Source of the DNA: Phylloscopus collybita
Taxonomy: Eukaryota > Chordata > Aves > Passeriformes > Phylloscopidae
DNA: 64,000 nucleotides
Reading direction: 5' to 3'
Assembly: GCA_027886175.1 (NCBI GenBank)
Contig: JAJNNQ010000024.1
Span: 32,219,001-32,283,000 of the forward strand
The translations under genes and the position numbers were made by a program. The notes under the pieces are model-generated. The model made no database searches. It was not told where the DNA came from and worked only from the letters and a program-made list of their open reading frames with translations. Below are positions 10,090 to 21,279 of this stretch, piece after piece; the stretch's first letter is position 1; the number at the start of each line of letters is the position of its first letter.

Positions 10090-12520
10090 TTAAACCTGGG
10101 ACTCATACCCACTCTGGGTCCCCATGGGATGCCAAGGTAACTGGCATTGATTCTGTACAGGAGAGCTCGAAAATGGTGTGACAGTGTCAGAGGTGCTCTG
10201 GAAGTTGAAGGCGTCTTCTACCTCTACACTGACATAATCTATGTTGTCAAAGTAGCTGTGATAGAAGTTCATTTGCTGGCTCAGTAAACCCATGGTTTGC
10301 TGGCTATTGCAGCTTGTCCCACCTTTTCCAAGGAGCCCCTCATCCTCCACAGACACGAATGAGTACAGGTTCTGCCCGTTCCCGTAAGTCTGTCCGCTGC
10401 TGTAAGCCTGGTGCACGTTGGGCACAGCCTGAAAATTCCTGCCGGCGCCCACAGGAAAGACCTGGTGAAACGTGGGTGCAATGTCCAGGTATGCAGCCTG
10501 ATGGACCCCATTCTAGGAGACAAAGAGAGTCATTCAGCAGTGCAGAACCACCCCAACGGCCCATTCTTTTCCATGGATCCTCCTTTCTCCCCCAGCCCCT
10601 CCTCCAAGGCGAACAATAGCGCCTTGTTCATGCCCATTGTCCTCCCAACAGACGCGTAATAGCGGAGATGACCGGCTCTTCAGCAGGTAATCTCCAGCTC
10701 AGCGTTGTCTAGGAACACCACGCTGGGCGGAAACCAACTTAAAAGAGACACCCCTGTAAGCCCTATTATGAGAAATACAACTGGCTTGGTAATATTGAGT
10801 CCTGAGCATTGCTCGAATTAGCAGGTTGTACACGCTAATTAATGTTGGGCATCCCCGCAAACTGGAGGTGCCGTGACTGGTGGTGATGGAGAAGTTTACT
10901 CACCTGTGGTAGATACATCCCTTTATCCACCCACTGGCTCTCCTTTTGGCAACGCTTAAATTTCATCCGTTGATTCTGAAACCACGTTTTAACCTTAAAG
11001 TGATGCAGAAAGGACAAAAGAAATTAGAAATTAATTTTTACGAGGTTACTACACATCCTTATTTCTGTTACAATTCAGTTTCTGATTGACTTCTTAATAT
11101 TATAAATTATTTCAGCAGCTAACAACGTGCAGCAGATGCAGGTGGCTGTGAAATCGGAGCTCAGACATGGAAACTAACATTCCTGCTCCAGAGATCATCA
11201 CCGGATCTTTCCTGACGTCAAAAACCTAAAGCACCAGCCAAAGCAAACTGCAGAAATCAGGTTGTACAGCACCATCTCACTGCCGTGCCAAGGTCAGGGC
11301 TCAGGACCCCAGGAGGGAGTCGTTCCTTCAGTCACACACAAGCAGCTGGTGGAACAAAGACCCTCTCTCTGGGGAGAGATCACGGTGCCACGCCAGCTAG
11401 GAAAGGCCCCTTGCATAGCAGTGCAGGTATCTTCCTACATTCAGAGGCAACACATGTCCCTACAGAACAGTAACCTGACTGCATAGCCCTGCTTGGTTGC
11501 TCTGCAGGCCCTTTCGAACACCTGCACCGAGTGGGTGGATAGCGCTGGAACCTAACAGAAGAAGATTGAATCATAGATTTTTCACACCCTCTGCTCTTAC
11601 AAGATAGCGAAAGAAACTTATCCCTCGGGTCCAAGGAAAAAAAAATAAAATAAAAATAATAAAAAAAAAGGACCCCAACTCAGCTGCTGCTCAGAGCAAG
11701 ATATTCACCTGCTTGTAGGTGAGCTCGAGGGCAGCAGCCAGCTCCCGGATCTGCTGGGGGCTGAGGTACTTCTGGCTCTGGAAGCGCTGGTGCAGGGCTT
11801 TCAGCTGCTCCTGCGAGAAGGCTGTGCGGCTCTTGCCCGTCTTCACCACAGCCTTGCCTTGCGCCTTGGCCTTCTGCAGAGAGGAGTGGGGAGACGGGCT
11901 CCCTGCTGCCGTGGGGCTGGTGGCGGAGTCGGGAGTGTAGTACTGGGTGAGTGTCCCAGAGCTGGAGGAAGCCGGAGAGTCAACTGAGGAGACAAGAGAA
12001 CCGGCGTGAGGAAAAATAAGGCAGGGAAGACTCAAAACCCTCAAAAGACCAGTTTCTCGGGAGAATTTAAGATTGCGGGTGCCCTGGGGACTCGTAGGGG
12101 CTCCGCGGCCGTGGGTAGGGCGGGGATGTGGGCACAGGCCGCCTCTGTTCGCCCTTTTGGCCCGTCCCGTCGGGGCAGATCGGCCAGGCTCCGCCGCCGG
12201 CAGCAGCAGCGCCCGGCTCCCGCCGCCCCTCCCCGCCGAGAGGCCGACGGAGCCGCGGCCACCGCAGCCTCCCCGGGGCCGCCCGCAGCAGCGGCATCGC
12301 CTCCCAGCCGCGGGGCACACGGCCGCTCCCAGCCCCGGCAGCCCCACCGCCTACCTGAGGGACTGGGCGTCTTGGCCGCGGGCAGGGAGAGCGCGTCCGG
12401 CGCCGGAGGCTCCTCGGCGGGCGCGCTGTCGGCGCTGCCTGCGGACAGCCAGCAGTAGTCCCCGTACCTGGCCACGCCGGGGTAGGACACGTAGGGCGGG
12501 GTGGCCAGGTGGGCGCTCAT
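10090..12520 (-). CDS. NANOG: NANOG homeobox transcription factor, complete four-exon copy
   Basis: Nuclear homeodomain factor of the pluripotency network. The four minus-strand exons are 12520-12355 (166 nt), 11983-11709 (275), 10993-10904 (90) and 10512-10090 (423). All have GT-AG sites, and joined they give 317 residues plus a stop. The start MSAHLATPPY was chosen over an ATG ten codons upstream because it resembles the NANOG N-terminus I know from chicken. Residues 1-55 are acidic and Pro/Ala-rich. A Ser/Thr-rich linker follows, then a homeodomain at about 103-163 (KSRTAFSQEQL ... KQVKTWFQNQRMKFKR) with the NANOG-type FQNQRMK recognition helix. The C-terminal 140 residues carry repeated Tyr and Phe in place of the mammalian Trp repeat. 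The first exon lies in a GC-rich island, with a SOX-OCT-like motif 140 bp upstream. The gene converges on the NANOG-like copy. Length is close to that of chicken NANOG (about 309). Confidence 0.93.
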
Positions 12521-12560
12521 GGCCTGGCCGGGTCCCCCAGCCCCGAGCATGAAGGCGATG
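11700..12560. other. CpG-rich island over NANOG exons 1-2
   Basis: Sharp rise in GC and CpG over exon 1, intron 1 and exon 2 of the minus-strand NANOG, densest at about 12100-12500. It marks the likely promoter-proximal region. The open frames on the plus strand here are by-products of GC richness. Confidence 0.6.
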
Positions 12561-12659
12561 TGATGGTCGAGACGGGCAGCCTGCGGACAGAGACCCCTTT
12601 GGGGGGAGATGCTTTAAGTCCTCCCTAGCCTGGCCTTGGCTGAAGGGTATTGTCATGGC

Positions 12660-12675
12660 CATTGTCATGTTAAAA
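12660..12675 (-). promoter_or_regulatory. SOX-OCT-like composite element upstream of NANOG
   Basis: The plus strand reads CATTGTCATGTTAAAA: a SOX core CATTGT directly followed by an octamer-like ATGTTAAA with the one-base spacing of SOX2-OCT4 composites. A second near-copy of the SOX half, TATTGTCATGG, lies just to its left. In gene sense it reads TTTTAACATGACAATG, the same order as the composite known in mammalian NANOG promoters, and it lies about 140 bp upstream of the ATG. The octamer half is imperfect. Confidence 0.55.
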
Positions 12676-15550
12676 GTTGGTTGATTGGGGGGAAGGGACT
12701 TCCAGGGTATTCAGGGACCGGGGGAGGGCTGGGACACCGGCGCTTGCCTACTTGGCTCGTAGGTGCCACGGTGGGGATGAGTACATCGCTCCCTGCTGGG
12801 GCGCGGGAGGGAGGTCCTTGCTCGCCCCTCGGGGCAGCAGGGCCTGGGCAGTGTCGCCGGGTGCGTCGGACGGAGCCTGGCGGACACCCCCCCACCCCCA
12901 CATTTCACACTCGTTCTCCTCACAGGTCCCCACCCGAGCAGAAAGAATGGTCCCGGAGCCGGCCGCGGGGCATGCGGAGGCTTTGTGCGTCTGCATTGCA
13001 GATCGCAAGCATCGCTGCCAGCAGATAACGCCGCCACCTCCCCGCACATGGCTCCGCACGGGGGGCAGGGGCCCTGGCCCTGCCGAGCGGTGTCTGCATG
13101 GCGGGGAAGAGGGCTCCAAGAAAGCCAGGCTGCGGCTCGCCCAAGGCCGAGTCAGGCAGTCCTGTTCTGCATATTTTCCAAGCTTCTTTCCCCCGCCATT
13201 TAAGACTTTTTAAGAAGCGTTATATTAAAACAAAAATAAAAAGAATTTTTTTTTTTTTTTTTTTTTTTTGCTACACAGCAGGGGGGGGGATGAGAATCAC
13301 TGGTTCAGATCCAAAAGGAGATAAGAGCACTGCAGCTGTAAAAGAGCTTTACAGATATTAAGGATTGGAAGTTAGGGCCTACGGCCTTCTTGGGGAGAAC
13401 AAACTCTTTCCCTTGCTATTTTCCTCCCCCAGCTATTACTGCTTACTTTAAGGAAATTAAAATCTTATCGGGAGGATCTCACAGCCCGGGAGTTGCAAAA
13501 CCTGGAAAACCACCTGGAAAAAGTACAAATGAGGGCATGTGATGCATCAAGCAAATTCCCCACCTCCACCAGTGCAAGGAAAGAGGCAGGGGTGTAGCTA
13601 CTAACCTGCTGCACTGTTAAACGTCTGTAGGACCTGACGGGGAAAGACTTGCCTTGGTTTCAATTTATCTCCGCCTCCCATCTTGAGTCATAATGAGAAA
13701 TGAGCCCCAGCTGCTCCCCTGAGTCGGCAAGGAAGGGTCCTTGCCGGCCTTTCTTTTGATCACCTCCTAATTAATGATTTAGTTTCTCAGAATCCGGGCA
13801 AGATCCAGTCAGGACTATTCGGAAAGTGGGAGGAAGAGATTATGATCGGGTGGAAGGGATGAAAATACCGGGCTAGAGCCTGGTTCTGGCCCCCAAAGCG
13901 AGCAGAGGCAGCCGGGCTGTGGGTTTCGGGCGGGTCACTTGCTCGGGGCTCGCAGTGCAGATGCACGATCGGAAAGGGATTTCTCCCTCGGACGCGAAGC
14001 CGTCCTGCTGCCCTTTGCGGGGCAGAGAGCCGCCGGTCCCCACGTCCCCTGCCGGCACGGCTGCCCCGGGACACGCGTGATCCCCGTGTTCGGGGGCTTT
14101 CCGAAACCGAAAAAGACGGAGAAGCCCGCGGGGTTTGTACAAAGCACGGCCCCGGCGCTGGGCGGCCCCAGGGGCTGCGGGAACGCCCGGGGACACAGGG
14201 CTGGTGAGCATCAGTCGCGGCAGAGGGATTGGAGTTTTACAGACCGGGTAACACCGCCTCTGCCAGCAAATCCTCCCTCGGAGAGCTGCTGTGCGTTTGG
14301 AAAGGCGGCAGGACTGCTCACAGCTAGCGATTTTCATACGTGCATCAGTTTTTGCGTATGCATCATCTTCTGCCCCAGAGTCAGACCTCTTTGTAGTGAG
14401 CATGCAACTGGTTTAATTTCCTCCCCCTTTTTAATGTCTTTGTTCATATTTTCATTTTCTCGTCCCATTCGTCCTCCATTCCCTTTGCTTTATGCTTTAA
14501 CCACCAAATATGTTTTCCACATACCCCTTCCAGTGAGGATAATTTTCCCCCTCACCCCAACAATATCTCTAATCAGGTCACCAATATTTTTTTTTAATGT
14601 AATTGTTAGAGAGATAAGACCTGTGTAAGTCTATAAAAGCATAGCATTCAAAGTCAGCATTTATTTAGGAAAAGAAATCCAGTTATTTTTCCCCAAATAA
14701 ATGATACACATGGAAGCATATTGCAAAGGTAAATCCAGAATTCATACAGACACAGGGAATGCTATGGGAAACATGATAGGGATGTTTTGGAAGCTCACAG
14801 GGTGATCAGGTCTGGAACATCTGCCTGTGGCACCATCAGTCTTCAGATTGGATATACTGCCCATGAATCTCTAGAGCTGATGTGCTTTTTAAAAATACCA
14901 GTTGGGAATGACTCAGAGCAGATGCAAGTATCCACTCGTGTTTCTTTTGGAACTGTTTTCAGCTGAAACAGCAACACAGGTCAGATCTAGTCAAATCCTG
15001 TTTTTCCCAACAGGGCCAAATAGTAGGAACAATTTGGTTTTTGACCCTGGATTGTGTCCCCCTCTTCCTTCGTTCTGTGGCTACCCCCTTCTTTTTAAGT
15101 TCTGAGTTTGTTATGAGCTCATTATGAGCATTGGTCAGGTGAGTATTAAGTTGGCTTATTCTTGACACCCATACCCTCGTCCATGAAATTGTTTGTAAAG
15201 GCATTAGCATACATTTTTCCTACCAAATATATGGGACTGAATGCAGCCACTCACTGGGCTGTAGCATCCTCTAACAATCCCTTTCTGTAGTGCTTCAGCA
15301 GCAGAGGCAGAAGCTCAGGTCCAAGAGCAGTCTTGGCCTGTTTGTCTAAGCACAGTGAGATAGGACTGTGTCTGGAAGGTGTTTTATCCAGGAAGTTGCC
15401 CCTGCAAGGATCTCCCTTTATTCTCAGTGGGATCACTACCTTCAGAGGGTTGGGGCTCAAGCTTGCTTAGAAGTGATGCAAAATCACCAGTTTACATAGA
15501 TGGAGGCTGGGCTCACACCACTGGGTCAGAAACGCTGGGGTTTTCCCGAC
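12676..15550. other. NANOG upstream region with further CpG-rich patches
   Basis: No gene recognised. GC/CpG-rich patches lie at about 12780-13160 and 13880-14330, separated by a poly(T) run (13246-13269). Around 13760 is CCTAATTAATGATTTA, a homeodomain-type AT core. The patches could be distal promoter or enhancer sequence; nothing here proves that. Confidence 0.4.
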
Positions 15551-15790
15551 TCAGAGCATCGCTAAACTCATTTTGATCAACAGGATAATAATTACAGTGG
15601 TAGAGATTGTCTCAAATTCGGCATAGATCGGGTGCTCTCCTGCCGCCTGTGGCTGGCTGTAATGTGGGTCATTACCTGTGTTTTGGTAAGTGTTGTGCGG
15701 TGCCACTGCGTGTCGCTGTGCATTCTGCTCATGCTGGCGGTGCTCAGCGAGGGCGCAGGGCGCTGGCTCGGTGTCCCTGAACAGGGAGCC
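15551..15790 (-). other. Candidate minus-strand exon with tyrosine motifs (unproven)
   Basis: A CpG-containing open stretch on the minus strand encodes NTYQNTGNDPHYSQP and then HPIYAEFETIS, closing about 15 codons later. The spaced tyrosines, with IYAEF resembling an ITIM, look like the cytoplasmic tail of an immune receptor. Possible acceptors are TGTTCAG before the open stretch and AACACAG inside it. No transmembrane or Ig exon was found upstream within 2 kb. The opposite strand also carries an open frame with hydrophobic segments, so this may be chance or a fragment of a lost gene. Confidence 0.2.
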
Positions 15791-15991
15791 ATGGCCAGAA
15801 CCCCACTGCCCCTCGGAGGTTTTCCTGGGAACCACCACCCTCTGACAGCGATGCGTGTGCTTGGGGAAGGCAGCTAGAAATCCTTGTGTTCTGGTGAGCT
15901 TCTCTGAGCTTTCGCCCAAAGCAGGCACCTTTAATCTTTTTATTTTGTTTTTGTTGTAACTGAACACTCCCCACATCAGGCGTTTGAACAC

Positions 15992-18437
15992 ACTCCTGCC
16001 CTGCAGACCTCAGTACTTGCCCAGCCCTCGGCTCTGGACAGCCTGTCCCCTGTAGCATGGTCATAGCCTGCAATCTGGATCCAAGATGACAGACTGTAAA
16101 AGGAAGGGAATCAAGAAAGAATAACAAAAATTAGGCTCTCATTCATATTAAAATACTGTTTTCCTTTCTCTTGACTCTTTAGGGGAGCAAGTAGAGAAAA
16201 GGACAAATCTTCTCCCTCCCCCTGACAGCTCAGTCTCTCAATGCCCTGAGAATCACTGGGTGATGTGGCCCTTTGTTAGCAGTGCAGGGGCAGACTGGCA
16301 CAGGGCATCCATGGCACAAAGCCTAGTGCCTCCCTGAAAAGGCAAGAAATCTGCATGTCAAAAAGCAGGTGGGAGGCAGGCCAGTGAGAACACGAATTTC
16401 TAGGGTTTGATAGGTCTGCTCTTTCTTTACTAACCCTTCATCCGTGCCTGCCATGCAGATGATGCCAGAGTGCTGTAGCTGTAAAGCACTCATCTCAAGC
16501 AGCATGCCCTACCAGTGCCCACCAGCTGGAATATGGAGCAGTCTCTTGCAAGCAGCTTGGAGCCAGGGTTATGCCAAGTCCTGGGGAGCACGGAGAGATG
16601 TGCATGGCGGGCAAAAACCTTCCAAGCATCCTCTCTGCTCCAATCCTCCCCTCTCCCTGCTATCCCAGATGTGGTTGTTCCCACAAGCTCAGTTAGTAGT
16701 CCTCTTACTAAAAGCAAACAGCACAGACAGAGCTGAGTTCAAATGCTTTCTGCTGTTTCCGCCTTACGGGGGGAACGACAAATCCTGTGTTTCGCACTGT
16801 TCCGAGGCCCTGGGCATGGCAGGAGCCACCTCCCCCACTCTCCTCAAAAGGCTGCACTACATCAAGCACTTTGTCTTCTGTTCTCCAAACCCACACCACT
16901 TATGAACTTTGAAATTACAGAGCAGGGTTTGGTTTGTTTTTTTTTTTTTCCCTCTCCCCTGAGACTTCTTTGTCTTCCTCATTCTCATTTCCTACAAAAC
17001 CCAGCGCTGCCAGGGCCCTCAGTTCAAGTGGGACATGGAAGTGGTGCCTAAATCTCCTGCTCTCTCGAGTGCACTGCGTATTGTGCCACCTGCATTCTCC
17101 CACATCTCTCATCTGAGGATGATCCCGTGTATGTCCCCATTGTAAATTAATATCAGGACAGACCTAATGAGGATTATGTGCCAAGTGGGTGGCTGTAATC
17201 ACACTCGTACAGGCCCTAAGTAGGCACGCAGTCTGGAAGTGCTTCTAACACATCCCACAACCGAATTCTTTCCAGTTAGCACATACTTTTCAGGCAGCTC
17301 ACTGTGCCAAATCTGTGCTATCTGGGTTTTTCATAAGGCCCAGGAAGTCCCCAAAGGAGCAGATCACCTGTGATGCAAATGCCTAATTACAGAGAAGGCA
17401 AGGAGTAGGAAAAATGGTACTCAGTTTTCAAATCTGTCAGGGGTTGAGACAGGGATCCCCCCCCATTGCCTGGCCCTTGCTCCCACCTATGCACCCTCTG
17501 CTTTTCTCCAAGACGGGGTTTTGCACATGCATTCAGGAGCGATTAGCAAGTGTTAGAGCCTGAGGCTCCCTGGCTGGCACCCGATCTACATCTGAATGGC
17601 AGAGCCGGGTAAGCCCTGGGCTGTGGAATGGGATCTGCAAGTGGATGCTGTCTGCGCCGCCTGACGGAAGAAAAAGATTTACCTGCTTTTGTCTGACAAT
17701 ATTTAGATGGCCGACTTGGCTGAGATGGAAAGAGAGAGAGACAAAGAAGAGACGAACAGTGAGAGGCTGCAGCTTTTTTAACTAGGTGTCATTTGTCTAG
17801 CAATTAAATCCAGTGAAGGGTGGAAAGTGGGTAGGGGAACATAGCACTGGCATCAGCTACTGGTGTAAAGGTTAAAATTATCTGTACTTCATCATGTTTA
17901 AATTCCGTGGAGCTCAGATTAGGCTGTGGAAGCACAGCTTGTGGGGGCACCAACAAAACACCAAAGAGACAGTAGTATGGACTGCACCTCTCCCCACGTG
18001 CAAGGTCAGAAGCCACAGACTCATACACTGAAGAACTCCACACCCCAGACTAGTGTGGCAAAACAAAAATGCTTCTCCAGCAGAGCTTAGTCATGATGGA
18101 GCAATGACCGTCTGCATTGAGAAAAACATTTTGCTGGAAGTTCCTTGTTTAACCCCAGTTGTGTCTTTCATGCAAACTCTGGGGTTAAGGCAGGCCTGAG
18201 AACACCTTCTCTTAATCCCACTCATGACTATATCACTCTACTGTAATTGTAAACAGCCTAATAATAGTGTCAAAAGTGCTTGCAGATGCAAAGTAACCTT
18301 GCAGAGTCTATCATGGCTTTAGTGCAGAGATGCAGGTGTTGAACCGTGATCCAGCCGGGCCCTCTGATGAGATAGCACCTCACATCTCTCTTCACTCGCT
18401 GTAAAACGAATAAAATAAAAAAAAAATCATGGATAAA
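15992..18437. other. Intergenic, nothing recognised
   Basis: Read on both strands. No homeodomain, deaminase, retroviral or other family motif was seen, only short T tracts such as the one near 16935. Confidence 0.45.
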
Positions 18438-19075
18438 TGACTGTCTAACTAATTGAAGTTAGGAAGTGGTCTGTTTATTCAGCCACCAGGCAACACGGGG
18501 AGTATTCTCCCAAAGATGTGTGCAAAAATCACAGAGCTCTAGCCCTTTATTTATCTACAAAAGTCTTACATATTCATTCAAGTACTCAAAACCACTTATA
18601 CATATACATAATCCTAGCACCTCCTACCCCCACTTTGTATTAAAATGAGCTCGAAGTCCTTTACGCCTGTGCAGTTCTTCTCTCAATTTGGGTTGCTGGC
18701 CCTTGAAATGGGTCAGTGATCTTGAAGGATGAAATCAGAGACATCTTCCTTGCAGTGAACTTTTTACCTTCATCTTGTTGGCTGGCTGTGTGACCTCTTG
18801 GGCATAGTCCAAGCCTGGTTCCAATTAGCTTCTGTGTCCAGGTGCAGCCATGGTTTCTTCTTTATCACTATGGTTCATCTATCTTGTTGCCTTCTACAAA
18901 CACAACTAAAACGAGCAAGTAATACATTGCCTGAACTCTAGCTTAATCATCTAATAATTATTAACTTATACTTCATCTCTACTCTTCTAACTTAAATGCT
19001 AATATGAATTGCTTTTAGCAATTACTCCTTAGCTAAAATCTTAACTCTTTAAATTCTTAACTCAACTGCACCCAT
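18438..19075 (-). mobile_element. Probable solo ERV LTR, minus orientation
   Basis: On the minus strand the left part reads CTGAATAAACAGACCACTTCC-type sequence, a poly(A) signal in an R-U5-like context. The edge at 18438 (TG on plus, CA at the element end on minus) fits an LTR terminus. The rest is AT-rich without coding capacity. The far boundary is uncertain. Confidence 0.42.
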
Positions 19076-21279
19076 CAGATTTCACCAGTTCTCCAGCAGA
19101 AATGGTCAAGTCAGGTGCAGTTTGTCTCTCCTCTGCCACTGCAGTTCACAGACAGCATGTTGGCACAAACCACTGAAGATTTCAGTTTCTATCAACATCC
19201 ACCTGCTCTGTGAACCAGTGTGCTGGCACTCTTTTTTCTGTGATTTGATCCCCAGAGAATATATGTACGCTGGTTATGGGATTAAACATTATCCTCTTCG
19301 TGTACTGACCTCCTTGTGCCTTGAGAGCTGCTTGGAGCATCTGGAGCTGTCCTCAAGGTGCTGAATGATGTGGTCATGGAAGTGCCAAGGGCTGCTGGCA
19401 GCCTGCTTAACAGCAACCTGCAATGGCACCAGGGAACAGGAGGAAAAGCAAATTCTCAGAATCAGGCTGTTCTATGTAACATCCTTCTTGTAGCTTTAAT
19501 ATTTCCCTTATGGTGAAACACATGAACATCTTGTTTCAGTCTCCTGAAGTCAAGGCCAAAAGGGAGGGAATTAGTCCAGCGGGAACAGGTGCTGATTTCT
19601 GCTCTCTCTGTGTAACCAGGAGCAAGGAGGCATTCTTGTCCCATGACAATCAAAGACACACATGGACTTGGGTGGCACTGAAGTTTGAGATTTTTTTCTG
19701 TGCTTGTAACAGTGGACCTGAGCACACACTCTGACCCTTTATTTACACCTGGCAATACATGCATTCCAGGAGAAGGAAATAAAGCTAGACACAGTGAGAA
19801 AAAGCTGAGCCACAAGTAGAGGGGAGGTAAGAGGAAAAGAGAACAGAAAACCATTTTATTAGGTCCAGGTTCCTAGATTGCCTTCATCGTTATGGTGTCT
19901 GAGCATGTTCCGGTGGAGTGTTCAGCGGCCTGACTCAGATCTGCCACATGTGGTTCTTTGTCTCTTTCTCATCCTCTCCACAGGGAGACAGCTGCACAGG
20001 TTGTGGGAGATTTAACTTTGGCTCAGCAGGCTTGGGTTTGGGGCTTGTTCATGCCATGCTCACAGCTGTCTGTATTTGAGGTGTGTGTTGGAAATGTGCA
20101 CCGTTTACTCGAAAGCAAAGCGGTGAGACCAGGGCATGCTGTAGCACAGGCTTGTTACAACCCCTAAGACAACTCTGCTTCCTGCTTAGACTAGATTTGC
20201 ACAGGGTTAGAGAGCTCCCTGCTATCAGTACAGTGGAACTGCTGAGACCAGTAGATGTCAGCTGTCAACTTCAGAGCCAGCCGTAAAGGAGCCTCTACAT
20301 ACTGGCCTGAGGCCACTGGGTACATCAAGATGCTGAACCTGTAAGCAGGGGCCAGCTTCAGTTAGAAAACACAGCTCAGATGAAAGAAAAAGCAGGTCAA
20401 CAGCAATGGGTGAAACACTGCTCAGTCCCGTCCTTGTGCTCTCCAAAGTCTACTGACTTAGGAGGTTGCCTATGCTGTTTGCCAGCTGATGTTGGAAGGG
20501 AAGGAGAATTTCTCTTTATATGAGTTGTCAGCAGAAGTATAACTGGCCAGTTGGTCTGATCAGTATTTTGGGATGTAGAGTACTTAGCATACAGTAAATG
20601 TCCAAGCTAAGTGAGGGATGTCTGCTGTTGCGCTGTGCTGGGTCCATCACTAACCCATGTTCACCAGCAGACAGCTCCAGGCAGCATTCCATACCAGAGA
20701 AAGACCTTACTTTACCACAGGGACCACTGTTCTAGGGTACATCTCCAAGCCAGCTCTTAGCTCTGTGGTTTGGTTATGGATAATGATGGAGTTTGGACAG
20801 TTTGAAGCTAAAAAATACCAACTGAGATGGTGGTTAAACACTCTGGCAGTGATCTGAAAGAGTGGTGTCAAAACTGCAAGAGAATGCCATGTGATGACAC
20901 TGGGTAGTTCTGTGGCAAAATGATCTACCCATGGCCTGATCTGGTGTGAACTAAATGGTCAAATTATCGGGTATAGGGAAGGACTTAAAATAATACATCA
21001 ACTCTTCCGTATAACTGACAAAAGAAAAATACTTAACTAAATACTTCCCAGAAACAAGTCACTGCCCTCCCTCCCCACCCTCTGCAGTGCACATAGCATT
21101 GCATTGCAATTACTTTTGTTTGTCCTCGCCCCCACCCACATGCCAGGGAACTGAGGCACAGGGCTGTGTGGTGGCCCAGCATTCCTGCCAGGCCTGGAGC
21201 AAGCATCAGGCGATTCACAAGTCTTTGGCAGCTTGCATTCTTAGGCTGAGCAGGAGTGAAGATCCGTGTTCTGCTAGAG
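19076..21279. other. Intergenic, nothing recognised
   Basis: No gene, RNA or repeat supported on either strand. Confidence 0.45.
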
